Of a DNA stretch of 64,000 nucleotides, positions 1 to 8,456 are shown piece by piece (within the stretch, counting starts at the first letter, position 1; every line of letters begins with the position of its first letter). Position numbers and translations under genes: made by a program. Source of the DNA: Bdellovibrionaceae bacterium UBA2316. GTDB taxonomy: Bacteria > Bdellovibrionota > Bdellovibrionia > Bdellovibrionales > Bdellovibrionaceae. The stretch lies in contig DDVI01000038.1 in assembly GCA_002345205.1 (NCBI GenBank), positions 1 through 64,000 on the forward strand. Direction: 5' to 3'. Under the pieces are notes generated by a model that was not told the DNA's origin, did no database searches, and saw only the letters and a list, made by a program, of their open reading frames with translations.

Positions 1-13
1 TTGGCAGTGCGCC

Positions 14-544
14 CTAATTAGACACTTTATAAGCTCTAACATCAGTCGATATCGATTGATCGCCAATCCCTACATCGACATGGCCATGTTGCACTAGCAC
101 CGACCATTTATTATTCGATTTCATTTTGGCTTCTAACTGATTCAAAAACGCCATATCCAAAGCGTATATTTGAATATCTTCTGCACGATGAACATCGTTC
201 TTTTTAATATCATCGATTAAAACATCGGCGCTCTTATATGTGTAAATGACTACTTGTCGTGCTGTTTTACCCGCTTTGTGAAGTTTTTTAGCAGAAGGAT
301 TGCCGATTTCGATCCACATATCAACAGCTCCATGATTTCCAAGTGAACGCATCGCTGGAGCTTCTGGATCACTTAAACCTTCAGCAGAAAATTCTAATCC
401 AGGCTGAAAACTGAGCGCGTAGGCCATTGCACGAGTCAGTAAATACGCAGGAATTTCTGACGGATGCTGATACAGGCGAAAATCTAATGTTTCATAGATA
501 CCTTGATCAACGTCAGACAAATCTAATTGGAAGTGGTAAAGCAT
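14..544 (-). CDS. yaeQ: YaeQ family protein
   Basis: A 176-residue protein that matches the YaeQ family over its whole length and at the usual family length (about 180 residues). Recognisable family blocks are the early 'LDLSDVDQGIYETLDFRL' strand region, 'HPSE', the central 'VDMWIEIGNPSAKKLHKA' and the late 'YKSAD' segment. YaeQ adopts a PD-(D/E)XK-nuclease-like fold but its biochemical role is not settled, so only the family is called. It ends in TAG near the window edge and is divergent from the small membrane protein at 607. The ribosome binding site before the ATG is weak (TATAGG two bases away). Confidence 0.9.
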   Translation of the reverse strand: MLYHFQLDLSDVDQGIYETLDFRLYQHPSEIPAYLLTRAMAYALSFQPGLEFSAEGLSDPEAPAMRSLGNHGAVDMWIEIGNPSAKKLHKAGKTARQVVIYTYKSADVLIDDIKKNDVHRAEDIQIYALDMAFLNQLEAKMKSNNKWSVLVQHGHVDVGIGDQSISTDVRAYKVSN

Positions 545-606
545 GGCCTATACTGACACCTTAAAATTCAAGTGACAAGTCATCCCTGAATTTACAGAGT
601 ATAAAT

Positions 607-888
607 ATGAAGTTAACTCTATTCATAATTAGTCTAATAAGTTCGGCCATTTTACTTTGGTTTTTAAAGCAAGAGTATCGACCTGCCATTGTCGTTCGAA
701 CGGCCGATCAAATCATTACTTTTTTACAAATTGGCAAACTAGAAAAAGCTCATGAACTGACTTTGAAAACAGGTGCAATTGGTCAAACATACGGTAATCG
801 CGTTCGCAGATGGCTATATGGGCGAAACGTCGACGTCGATCAGATTTCCGTGGACTACACTATTCACGCAAAAGACGGTGGGGCCTAA
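607..888 (+). CDS. Small single-pass membrane protein, unknown function
   Basis: 93 residues. An N-terminal hydrophobic helix (about residues 3-20) suggests a signal anchor, followed by a soluble basic part with 'RRWLYGRNVDVDQISVDYTI'. I do not recognise the family. The stop TAA overlaps the ATG of a 25-codon ORF (TAATG), which in turn ends three bases before the radical SAM gene. The three reading frames therefore look like one translationally coupled transcript. The real start is taken as the ATG at 607, with only a weak AGAG ribosome binding site. Confidence 0.6.
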   Translation: MKLTLFIISLISSAILLWFLKQEYRPAIVVRTADQIITFLQIGKLEKAHELTLKTGAIGQTYGNRVRRWLYGRNVDVDQISVDYTIHAKDGGA

Positions 889-965
889 TGCTATTTGAGG
901 TTAGATTTTTTCGCACAGATGAAAATACCTGGAAAATAAGTTATTTCCAATCCCACGCGGGATAG
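888..965 (+). CDS. 25-residue micro-ORF between membrane protein and radical SAM gene
   Basis: ATG at 888 overlaps the stop of the preceding gene by one base (TAATG). It runs 25 codons to a TAG at 963 and stops three bases before the ATG of the radical SAM gene. The peptide is rich in aromatic residues (four Phe, one Trp, one Tyr) and ends His-Ala-Gly. It could be a translational coupling leader, a small functional peptide or chance. A role as radical SAM substrate is only a possibility, because the neighbouring enzyme looks like a widespread family not tied to peptide precursors. Confidence 0.35.
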   Translation: MLFEVRFFRTDENTWKISYFQSHAG

Positions 966-968
966 GGT

Positions 969-1883
969 ATGACTGCGCCTATGATACCGGAGACACCTAA
1001 ACGTTTCACTAAGGTAAATATTGAGATCAGCAATATCTGCAATTTACAGTGCAGCTTTTGCCCCGAAGTCGTACGTACTAAAAAGTTAATGTCGTTAGAT
1101 CTATTTCGGAAAATTATCGTCCAAGTCGCCCCACTCACTGAACAAGTCTGTTTTCACTTGATGGGTGATCCTCTTGTTCATCCGAAATTGGAAGAAATGG
1201 TTCACATTTGCGAAGAACAAGAAGTAAAAATCTTCTTCGTAACGAATGGACTCTTAATGCGCGACAAACAATCAGAATTGCTATTGAGCCCGGCATTTCG
1301 CCAAGTCAATTTCTCGCTACATAGTTTTCCTGATAATTTTCCAGATAAAGATCCGACTGACTATTTGAATCGTATTTTTGCTTATACAGATAAGGCGATG
1401 GAACAAAGGCCTGATCTTTATATCAACTTCCGCTTATGGAATTTGCAGGATGTTAGCAATACCTCTCAACGCAATCGTGATATGCTAAAACGTATCGAAG
1501 ATCACTTCCAAGTGCAGGTAAATACGAATGTGAATGTACGACATAGAAAGAGTGTCCACCTTAAGAACCGCCTCTATTTACATTTCGACACGGAATTTGT
1601 CTGGCCGTCTATGGACCTACCAATATTAGGAACATCGGGACGCTGTCATGGGTTATCTTCGCATTTTGGAATTCTTGCCGACGGCCGCGTGGTTCCCTGC
1701 TGCCTAGATAAAGAGGCTGCTATCACATTAGGTTCAGTCGAAGAACAAACATTGATCGAAATATTGGATAGCTCGCGCGCGCAAGCAATCTTGAATGGAT
1801 TTAAAAATAAGAAACTATTAGAAGGTCTTTGTCAGCGCTGTCAGTACATCGAGCGTTTTCAACCCGTTCAGACTGCGTTGTAA
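969..1883 (+). CDS. Radical SAM protein with C-terminal SPASM-like domain
   Basis: 304 residues. The radical SAM [4Fe-4S] motif is C24-x3-C28-x2-C31 inside 'SNICNLQCSFC', followed by a TIM-barrel-like half ('FHLMGDPLVHPKLEEM', 'FFVTNGL'). The C-terminus holds a second Cys cluster typical of SPASM-type auxiliary Fe-S binding: a Cys in 'GRCHG', 'VVPCCLD' and 'LCQRCQ'. The reaction cannot be deduced. Relatives are usually annotated only as radical SAM/SPASM proteins. The gene follows the 25-codon ORF by three bases and ends back-to-back with the convergent helicase gene at 1884. Confidence 0.9.
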   Translation: MTAPMIPETPKRFTKVNIEISNICNLQCSFCPEVVRTKKLMSLDLFRKIIVQVAPLTEQVCFHLMGDPLVHPKLEEMVHICEEQEVKIFFVTNGLLMRDKQSELLLSPAFRQVNFSLHSFPDNFPDKDPTDYLNRIFAYTDKAMEQRPDLYINFRLWNLQDVSNTSQRNRDMLKRIEDHFQVQVNTNVNVRHRKSVHLKNRLYLHFDTEFVWPSMDLPILGTSGRCHGLSSHFGILADGRVVPCCLDKEAAITLGSVEEQTLIEILDSSRAQAILNGFKNKKLLEGLCQRCQYIERFQPVQTAL

Positions 1884-3005
1884 TTACTTTTTCGGATTAG
1901 ACTTAATGGTTTCGAGCTTTTTAATAAGACTCGCATCACGTTCCGTAACGAAATTAATCACTACACCGGATCGACCGGCACGTGCCGTTCTGCCGGCGCG
2001 ATGAACGTAATTTTCAATTTCTTTAGGTAAGTGGTAGTTGATCACCCGATCAACATGTTCAATGTCTAATCCGCGTGACCCTAAGTCTGTTGCAATTAAC
2101 AAATCTACTTTGCCTTCACGAAATGCCTTCAGATTATTCTTACGTTCAATTTTGTCCATTTCTCCACGGTAGATAAGACATTTGATACCTTTATCTTTTA
2201 ACTGTTGTGCCAAAGCATCACATTGCTGGCGAGTATTAGTAAATACCAATGTACCGCCTTTAACTTTTTCAGTAAGCAACTTTTGCATCAATGGAAAACG
2301 TTTTCCATCCACTACTGTTTTATTTATGGTTTTCAACGTTGGAACTAGTTTCTGACTACCAGAACTTCGAATTACTTGTGCGCCAGAAAATAGTTTATTA
2401 ATTAGTTCTTGAACGACTGGTGAAACAGTCGCCGAGAACAGTCCTTTTTGACACTCTTTAGGGCAATGGTCTTCAATTGCCATAGCTTCCGACATAAAGC
2501 TTTGATCTAACATTTGATCTGCTTCATCAAAAATTAGAACGCGAATATCACTCATATTAACTAAACTACGTTCGATTAGCTGAACTAAACGTCCGGGAGT
2601 TGCCACTAGAATTTCAAATGGGCCACTCACATTTCTTTTCGCCACATCAAGTGCCGTTCCACCTAACACAGTTCGAACACGTAGACGGGTGGTGTGAGTA
2701 AACGGTTTGAATACTTTTGAAACCTGCTCACCCAATTCTCGAGTAGGCACGATCACCACGGCCCGTGGCTGCGAGTCCGTACTAATTGCGTCGCCTTCAT
2801 TTTCTAAAGCTTTAAGCATGTGCAAAAGCGGTAGAGCGTATGCTAAGGTCTTGCCGCTACCGGTTTCAGATACACCAACTATAGATTGGCCGCTCAATAA
2901 GGCAGGAATTGCTTTGTTTTGGATCTCTGTCGGCTGCGCGAAGTTTTTTTCTTTTAGTGAGGCTTGCAAACTAGGCAATAACTTGAAACTGGAAAATGAA
3001 CTCAT
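1884..3005 (-). CDS. DEAD-box ATP-dependent RNA helicase (RhlE-like)
   Basis: 373 residues from the preferred start. It carries the Q-motif region 'FAQPTEIQNKAIPALL', Walker A 'SETGSGKT', 'PTRELGEQV', the DEAD box 'FDEADQML', motif III 'SAT' and motif VI 'HRAGRTARAGR'. There is almost no C-terminal extension, so it is a minimal helicase core of the RhlE/DeaD type acting in RNA remodelling, ribosome assembly or mRNA decay. An upstream in-frame extension exists to 3095, but the ATG at 3005 is preceded by AAAGGA at good spacing and begins the conserved domain, so I chose it. Divergent from the gene at 3081. Confidence 0.93.
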   Translation of the reverse strand: MSSFSSFKLLPSLQASLKEKNFAQPTEIQNKAIPALLSGQSIVGVSETGSGKTLAYALPLLHMLKALENEGDAISTDSQPRAVVIVPTRELGEQVSKVFKPFTHTTRLRVRTVLGGTALDVAKRNVSGPFEILVATPGRLVQLIERSLVNMSDIRVLIFDEADQMLDQSFMSEAMAIEDHCPKECQKGLFSATVSPVVQELINKLFSGAQVIRSSGSQKLVPTLKTINKTVVDGKRFPLMQKLLTEKVKGGTLVFTNTRQQCDALAQQLKDKGIKCLIYRGEMDKIERKNNLKAFREGKVDLLIATDLGSRGLDIEHVDRVINYHLPKEIENYVHRAGRTARAGRSGVVINFVTERDASLIKKLETIKSNPKK

Positions 3006-3080
3006 GATAATTTTGTCCTTTAGCTTTTGATTATATTTACGATACTCTTGAACTGCAAGCTTTACGACAAAGGAGACACT

Positions 3081-3389
3081 ATGAGGATTCGCCAAATGGG
3101 ATTTTCTTCACGACTGAAAGCCCATCGACACATTCTTACACTTGAAACCCTCAAGTTCATTGTGGAATTTCTTGACGACGGCAATGCCAAACAAGCTGCA
3201 TTTCGGTCTGGCATTCCGGAAACCTATGCAGCTAGACAAGGTCAATGGCTAAAAAAACTTCCAATAGTCAAAGCCGCTTTAGAAACAGAACTTGACGAAC
3301 GTGATTTGCGTCAACTTCGTAAATCGTTAGACGATATCAATAACCAAATGGAAATTTGTAAAAAAATTTTAGGAATTGATCTGCTTTGA
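3081..3389 (+). CDS. Stand-alone terminase-small-subunit-like HTH protein
   Basis: 102 residues from ATG 3081, which has a near-ideal AAAGGAG site. The segment from about residue 23, 'LKFIVEFLDDGNAKQAAFRSG', continuing to 'LKKLPIVKAAL', matches the pattern of phage terminase small-subunit DNA-binding domains (repeated 'N..QAA..aG' then 'L.k.p.V..al'). A helical C-terminus follows ('LDDINNQMEICKKILGI'). There is no large terminase, portal or other phage gene nearby, so it is an orphan, either a domesticated phage remnant or a small DNA-binding regulator. The assignment is by pattern only. Confidence 0.6.
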   Translation: MRIRQMGFSSRLKAHRHILTLETLKFIVEFLDDGNAKQAAFRSGIPETYAARQGQWLKKLPIVKAALETELDERDLRQLRKSLDDINNQMEICKKILGIDLL

Positions 3390-3660
3390 TAATTTTAAGT
3401 GTTCCAACGTTTTATTTTTAGTTTAATTAAGTAGCCTTAGCTATTTATTACTGTAACAAGAACTCGAGCGTTTACAGAAACGGCCACCCTGTGGATCTAA
3501 CTATAAACAGGTCCAACTCGCCAAAGGTATTAATCCCAAAAAACCAGTCGTTTAAATTTCAATAGAGTCATGCAATTGGTCCTCATCTAGACACACACTC
3601 AAAAGTCGAGTTTTGAAGTTCCAGACTCAATTTATTCACTCTTAATACGAATAAATATGG

Positions 3661-5004
3661 GTGAAAGAACTGAAAAAGATTCCCGAATTTTCAAAAACTT
3701 TGCTGATCCAGGCGCTCGGCCTGTGTTTAGTGATGATCGCTGTTAATTTCAGTTTAGTTGGACTTTATCAATACAAAGCCAAAGAAAATATTAAACTAAA
3801 TACTTATAATCAAATGCTAATTATTAAAGCGGCCATCATTCAGCCGTTTTGGAACCTAGACTATAAATCAATGAGGCAAATTGTTGAATCTATTCTTGTA
3901 CAACAAGAAAACTCAATCGCCGCCATTCGAATCCTTGAATCAGATAGTACTGACCAAGCCCCTAAATTCACTCTTGATCAGTCAGGAAAATCCTGGGAGC
4001 AAATTCCATTTTCAGAAATGAAACAAAGTGATGATTTCATGCACTGGGAATCGGATGTAGTTTATAAAGGTTCACAAATCGGTACGGTACAAGTTATCTT
4101 TTCCATCGCCGAAGCCAGACAGGAAATTTTTCAAATCTCTTTCCTACTTGCCGCCGCTCTCCTTTTCTTTTCAGCACTTTGTCTATTTATCTTTTTAACT
4201 ATTCATCTACGAAAAGTTTCTAAAGAACTTCAAAAAGAAATTGACGAACGCACACTTCAACTTGATACGCAGCGAATGGCAATGGTGAACTCTTCCCGCC
4301 TTGCTTCTTTGGGTGAAATGTCTGCGGGAATAGCGCATGAAATAAATAATCCGTTAGCTGTGATCGATGGAACTACCCGACTAATTTCACGGTCATTAGC
4401 CGCAAATATAGAAATAGATTCACAAAAATTAGATGCGTATCTAATTAAAATAGCCAAAATGGTAACTCGAATAACAAAAATTGTAAATGGCCTACGTGCA
4501 TTTTCGCGAGATGGCAGCCAGGAGCCTATCACCCAGTTCCCCGTCGATAAGTTTTTCAATGATATTTCAGATTTATGCCACGCCAATTTAGTCCACAAAA
4601 AAGTCGATATACGATTCTTTATCGACGATCCGTCAATAATCATGTCGGGAAGAGAAGTTCAACTATCTCAGGTTCTAATTAATATGATTAACAACTCCGC
4701 CGACGCAGTTGAAAAATTGAATGAAAAGTGGATTACCGTTGAATGCAATTCAACATCAGAACAAGTCGTAATTTCAATTACGGATTCAGGCCAAGGAATC
4801 CCAGCAGATATTCAAACTAAAATGCTTCAACCATTCTTTACAACAAAAGAATTAGGTAAGGGAACGGGATTGGGACTTAGTATTTCTTTGGGAATTATCG
4901 AATCTCACGGGGGAACTTTGACCTATTGTCAGAACTATAAAAACACTCGATTTGAAATTACCTTGAAGAGATCGACTATCGGAAACATTACATCAGCAGC
5001 TTGA
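3661..5004 (+). CDS. Membrane sensor histidine kinase (orphan)
   Basis: 447 residues. TM1 is about residues 14-36, a periplasmic sensor follows (about 40-155), and TM2 is about 158-182. The HisKA domain has phospho-acceptor H226 in 'LGEMSAGIAHEINNPLAV'. The HATPase domain shows the N box 'VLINMINNSADAV', G1 'DSGQGIP', the F box 'FFTTK' and G2 'GTGLGLS'. There is no receiver domain and no response regulator beside it. The start is a GTG without an obvious ribosome binding site. A nearby ATG at 3657 is out of frame. It converges stop-to-stop with a periplasmic binding protein gene, which might supply a ligand signal (inference). Confidence 0.88.
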   Translation: MKELKKIPEFSKTLLIQALGLCLVMIAVNFSLVGLYQYKAKENIKLNTYNQMLIIKAAIIQPFWNLDYKSMRQIVESILVQQENSIAAIRILESDSTDQAPKFTLDQSGKSWEQIPFSEMKQSDDFMHWESDVVYKGSQIGTVQVIFSIAEARQEIFQISFLLAAALLFFSALCLFIFLTIHLRKVSKELQKEIDERTLQLDTQRMAMVNSSRLASLGEMSAGIAHEINNPLAVIDGTTRLISRSLAANIEIDSQKLDAYLIKIAKMVTRITKIVNGLRAFSRDGSQEPITQFPVDKFFNDISDLCHANLVHKKVDIRFFIDDPSIIMSGREVQLSQVLINMINNSADAVEKLNEKWITVECNSTSEQVVISITDSGQGIPADIQTKMLQPFFTTKELGKGTGLGLSISLGIIESHGGTLTYCQNYKNTRFEITLKRSTIGNITSAA

Positions 5005-5766
5005 TTATTTTAAACCGTATTTAGTTTCTATCGCTCTCATTACTCCCAGTAATTTCATTTTTTCAAGCGCGGATTCAACTAATTTGAATCTTTCTGAATT
5101 TTTTTTTAGCGCGGAACATTTTACTTTAAAAACATCTAGTAAAAAACTTTCGACGTCTTTACTACCCATTTCATTTGACTGTTTCGAAGTCCAATTAAAT
5201 GACGTTGTTTCTACTATAGCATAATCAATCCTATCTTTTAGCAAGAGTGTAGTATTCATTGCTTCATTAACGGCGTCGGATCTTTTAGCTTTGCCTGATT
5301 TAAATAGGCCATCGATACTTTTGTGTACATAACCAGCAACTGTACCAATTGTCTTACCTTCTATGTCTGACCTATTTGTAATCGGCTTACGGCCTTTTTT
5401 CCAAATTATAGAATTACTTGTCTGAAATATTGGCTGACTAAAAAGATAGTCTGTCGGTCGATTTGTCCATGCTTCATTAATATAACATCTAATCTCGGCG
5501 GCTCCTTTCTCCATTGCCGCATCCACCCGATTTCTAGACAGATAAACAAACTCTACTGGCACTCCCACTTTTTTACCGATTTCTTCAATGATGTCTTTCA
5601 TGGCTCCGCCCGTTAGATTTCCATTGCTGTCGAAAAATGCATACGGCTCCGACCACGATTCAACTATGGTAAAACGCATCGTTTTAGCTTTCGACTTTGC
5701 AAAGACATGAGTATTAAAAAAACTAAATATTAGACTAGATAAAAAAACTAATTTTACTTGATTCAC
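5005..5766 (-). CDS. Periplasmic substrate-binding protein, SBP_bac_3-like
   Basis: 253 residues with an N-terminal signal peptide (hydrophobic residues 4-22, cleavage probably after 'VFA'). The body resembles amino-acid type solute-binding proteins: 'PYAFFDSNGNLTGGAMKDII' early and 'DIEGKTIGTVAGY' in the hinge region. No ABC permease or ATPase is adjacent, so it may act as a stand-alone binding or sensing protein. It starts with GTG, overlapping the stop of the upstream arsC-like gene by four bases (GTGA), so the two are translationally coupled. It converges with the kinase gene at 3661-5004. Confidence 0.8.
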   Translation of the reverse strand: MNQVKLVFLSSLIFSFFNTHVFAKSKAKTMRFTIVESWSEPYAFFDSNGNLTGGAMKDIIEEIGKKVGVPVEFVYLSRNRVDAAMEKGAAEIRCYINEAWTNRPTDYLFSQPIFQTSNSIIWKKGRKPITNRSDIEGKTIGTVAGYVHKSIDGLFKSGKAKRSDAVNEAMNTTLLLKDRIDYAIVETTSFNWTSKQSNEMGSKDVESFLLDVFKVKCSALKKNSERFKLVESALEKMKLLGVMRAIETKYGLK

Positions 5767-6101
5767 AGTACATCCGAATACATTTCTTCGCTGAAGCCAA
5801 ATGCCAAAATTTTATCTTTGTTTAATAAAATAGGACGTTTAATCATAGATGTATTTTCTTGAATAAATTTTAGTTTCTGTGCCTCGCTTAATTTTTCAAA
5901 GGTATCTTTATGCTTTTTATATGTAAGACCAGATTTATTTACGGGTAACCCTCCAAACACATTCGCCCAAGCTTTGATATCTTTATCAGTGGGTGTGTAT
6001 TTTTTAAAATCGATAAACTCAAAAGAAATTTTCTTTTTTTCTAAAAAATTGCGAGCATTTTTAACGGTATTACAATTAGCAATTCCATATAGCTTATACA
6101 T
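5763..6101 (-). CDS. ArsC/Spx-family thioredoxin-fold protein (YffB-like)
   Basis: 112 residues. 'MYKLYGIANCNTVKNARNFL' places the single active-site Cys at C10 in the position used by arsenate reductases and the YffB/Spx branch. 'SMIKRPILL' and the late 'GFSEEMY' are typical of YffB. YffB-type proteins have no proven arsenate reductase activity, and a glutathione-linked or regulatory function is possible. An in-frame extension to 6173 exists, but the ATG at 6101 has GGAGA upstream and starts at the domain edge. It is the first gene of a two-gene unit with the binding protein. Confidence 0.85.
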   Translation of the reverse strand: MYKLYGIANCNTVKNARNFLEKKKISFEFIDFKKYTPTDKDIKAWANVFGGLPVNKSGLTYKKHKDTFEKLSEAQKLKFIQENTSMIKRPILLNKDKILAFGFSEEMYSDVL

Positions 6102-6196
6102 AGTAAGTGTCTCCGTACGGGTATCATTACTTGGGCGACCAGACCTGGTCAACTTTGATTGACAACATATCAAACGGTATCAAACAATAAATCTTT

Positions 6197-7582
6197 ATGT
6201 TGAAGGTGTCTGTGAATAAATTTTTTAAACAGTTTAAAAAAGCTCTTAAAGGGGAAGAACACGATTACACGCAAGGCAATATTTCAGATGCGGTTATTCT
6301 GCTTTCTATTCCTATGATCCTAGAACTCAGCATGGAAAGCATCTTCGCGGTCGTAGATATGTTTTTCGTAAGCAAGCTAGGACAAAACGCCATTGCGACA
6401 GTCGGTCTGACGGAATCCTTTGCGAGTATCATTTACTGTTTGGCTATTGGCCTCAGCACCGGCGCGACCGCAATTGTTGCACGGAGGGTTGGTGAAAAAA
6501 ATTCTGAGGCAGCGGCACACGCGGGGGCCCAATCCATTATTCTGGCATTACTCGCGTCCGTCATTCTTGGAATTGTCGGCATATTCTATTCTGCAGATAT
6601 CCTGCGCCTCATGGGAGCCAGTCCCGAAGTCATTAGTGAAGGCGCAATTTTCGCCGAGATTCTCATTGGTGGGAACACAGTCATTTTGCTATTATTTTTG
6701 ATAAATGGAATTTTTAGAGGTGCGGGAAACGCTGCCATGGCGATGCGTAGCTTGTGGATTGCAAGCGGCGCTAATATTATTCTTTGCCCAATCTTGATTC
6801 ATTTCTGGGGATTGAAAGGAGCTGCCATTGCAACTGTCATTGGCCGTAGCGCTGGTGTCGCCTATCAATGCTATCATCTAATAAAAGGAAACGGGATGCT
6901 CCACTTCAGAATGTCCCATTTTCGTTGGGATAGCCAAATAATGAAATCATTGTTTGCCATTTCATGGCCCGCTTCATTGCAATTTTTAATTGGTAGTGGT
7001 AGCTGGATTCTGCTTACTCGACTAGTCGCTGAAACCGGTGGCACAGCGGCTTCTGCAGGCTATCAAATTGCATTTAGAAACTTTGCCTTCTTTATTTTGC
7101 CCGCTTGGGGACTCAGTAATGCTGCCGCTACGCTGGTTGGACAGAATATCGGTGCTAAACAATTTGAACGAGCAGAACAGAGTGTTTACACAACTGCAAA
7201 GTATTGTTTGGTTTTAATGATCTTCGTAACACTATTCTTTGTATTTTTAGCAGAACCCCTTATTGGAATATACACTAGTGATCCAGCGGTGGCGGCCCAC
7301 GGAGTACAAACGTTGAGAATTTTAGGATCAGGTTTTATTTTCTATGGCGTTGCCATGGTAATGAATCAGGCTCTAAATGGCGCGGGTGATACAAAGACAC
7401 CAACGCGCTTGAACTTACTTTGCTTTTGGGTTTTCCAAACCCCTCTTGCTTATGTTCTGGCTAAATATTCTGGTTTGAGTGCAACTGGAGCCGTAATTGC
7501 AATACCTGCATCAGAGGTATTGCTCGCGATACTAGCGTGGTACTATTTCAAAAAAGGAAATTGGAAACAAATTCAAGTATAG
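6197..7582 (+). CDS. MATE-family multidrug efflux transporter
   Basis: 461 residues with about twelve hydrophobic segments arranged as two homologous halves. Characteristic MATE segments are visible: 'LSIPMILELSMESIFAVVDM' near the start, 'GLSTGATAIVARR' in the first half, 'GLSNAAATLVGQNIGA' in the second, and 'GAGDTKTPT' late. It should export cationic drugs or metabolites in exchange for Na+ or H+. The first 30 residues are a charged cytoplasmic extension. It is divergent from the arsC-like gene, with a short direct repeat TATCAAAC (twice, about 6167-6185) in the intergenic region. Confidence 0.93.
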   Translation: MLKVSVNKFFKQFKKALKGEEHDYTQGNISDAVILLSIPMILELSMESIFAVVDMFFVSKLGQNAIATVGLTESFASIIYCLAIGLSTGATAIVARRVGEKNSEAAAHAGAQSIILALLASVILGIVGIFYSADILRLMGASPEVISEGAIFAEILIGGNTVILLLFLINGIFRGAGNAAMAMRSLWIASGANIILCPILIHFWGLKGAAIATVIGRSAGVAYQCYHLIKGNGMLHFRMSHFRWDSQIMKSLFAISWPASLQFLIGSGSWILLTRLVAETGGTAASAGYQIAFRNFAFFILPAWGLSNAAATLVGQNIGAKQFERAEQSVYTTAKYCLVLMIFVTLFFVFLAEPLIGIYTSDPAVAAHGVQTLRILGSGFIFYGVAMVMNQALNGAGDTKTPTRLNLLCFWVFQTPLAYVLAKYSGLSATGAVIAIPASEVLLAILAWYYFKKGNWKQIQV

Positions 7583-7626
7583 GAAAACACGTTAACTTAT
7601 CAAGCTATAAGTCATAAGAGGTGTGT

Positions 7627-8037
7627 ATGAATGTAAAGGATAGTGAAATTAAGAGGCTTCTTTCAGATTACAAAAAATTTTCCGTTTATGGATTAAGTCC
7701 CGATACCAACAAACCCAGTCACTATGTTCCCCTGTATATGAAAAATCACGGTTGGGACATAGTCGGCACTTACCCCAAAAATCACACTGTCAGCGATTTT
7801 AAAATCTACAGTCAACTGAGTGATATTCCAGCGGACTATCGAAAATTTATTGACGTATTCCGCAGTTCTGATCGTATCCCCGATGTTGTTGACGAAGCGA
7901 TCGCTATTGGTGGCGTTGAAGTACTATGGCTACAACTCGGCATCTCGCATCCAGAAGCGGAGTTAAAAGCAGAGAAAGCGGGAATCAAAGTAGTCTCTGA
8001 TCGTTGTTTAATTATCGAACACAAACGTTGGTTTTAA
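7627..8037 (+). CDS. CoA-binding domain protein (YccU-like)
   Basis: 136 residues, the normal length for the family. Rossmann-like CoA_binding fold with 'FSVYGLSPDTNKPSHYVP' early, 'DVFRSSDRIPDVVDEAI' in the middle, and the family signature 'VLWLQLGI' plus 'VSDRCLIIEH' at the end. YccU proteins bind CoA through the same fold as succinyl-CoA synthetase alpha, and their function is undefined. A GTG six bases upstream is in frame, but the ATG at 7627 has AGAGG at correct spacing. It follows the MATE gene closely and may share its transcript. Confidence 0.9.
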   Translation: MNVKDSEIKRLLSDYKKFSVYGLSPDTNKPSHYVPLYMKNHGWDIVGTYPKNHTVSDFKIYSQLSDIPADYRKFIDVFRSSDRIPDVVDEAIAIGGVEVLWLQLGISHPEAELKAEKAGIKVVSDRCLIIEHKRWF

Positions 8038-8123
8038 AATTTTACCTTGTTATGAATTATGCTTCCGTTCAATCAATATGGGGGACGCTAGCTAAAACCC
8101 CCAGGACTGGAATGGCAAATTAA

Positions 8124-8306
8124 ATGTCTCTGACGAACAGAACTACGATATCAAAAGTTAAACAATTTGAAAAAGAGCAACCGATCAAGCGACCCGCATA
8201 GCCAAAAGAAATTGCAACAGCCTATGTTTTTCTAGCTTCTGATTCAGATTTTAGCGGCGTCACTGGGGCAATTATTGCAAAAACTAGTGATCTACCAATA
8301 AATTAA
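8124..8306 (+). pseudogene. Remnant of a YghA-type short-chain dehydrogenase (C-terminus only)
   Basis: Reading the frame that starts at 8124, codons from about 8151 give a protein end that matches SDR oxidoreductases: 'EQPIKRPA', then a TAG stop at 8199-8201, then 'PKEIATAYVFLASD' and 'GVTGAI'. Intact relatives have Gln at the stop position ('RPAQPEELA'), so CAG has become TAG. The catalytic and nucleotide-binding parts are missing upstream. The reading ends at TAA 8304-8306. The rest of 8038-8456 shows no other gene. This is a decayed gene fragment. Confidence 0.7.
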
Positions 8307-8456
8307 TTTGATATCATTACTAAATCATTTAGATTTAATTCATTGTATACCATTTTTGCCTTCAAAAAAATTTGTTCTTAATTCGATATTGCCAATAGAT
8401 TTTAATCGTGGGACAAAACCATTTTACTTTAATTCACTTTTCGAAGCAAAGGCTAT

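Noticed and set aside
3081..3389. Evidence of a prophage
   Set aside because: Only one terminase-small-subunit-like gene; no capsid, integrase, lysis or large terminase genes in the window.
3598..3618. Small hairpin CAAAA-GTCGAG-TTTTG upstream of the kinase
   Set aside because: Five-base stem in AT-rich sequence, expected by chance, no promoter relationship seen.
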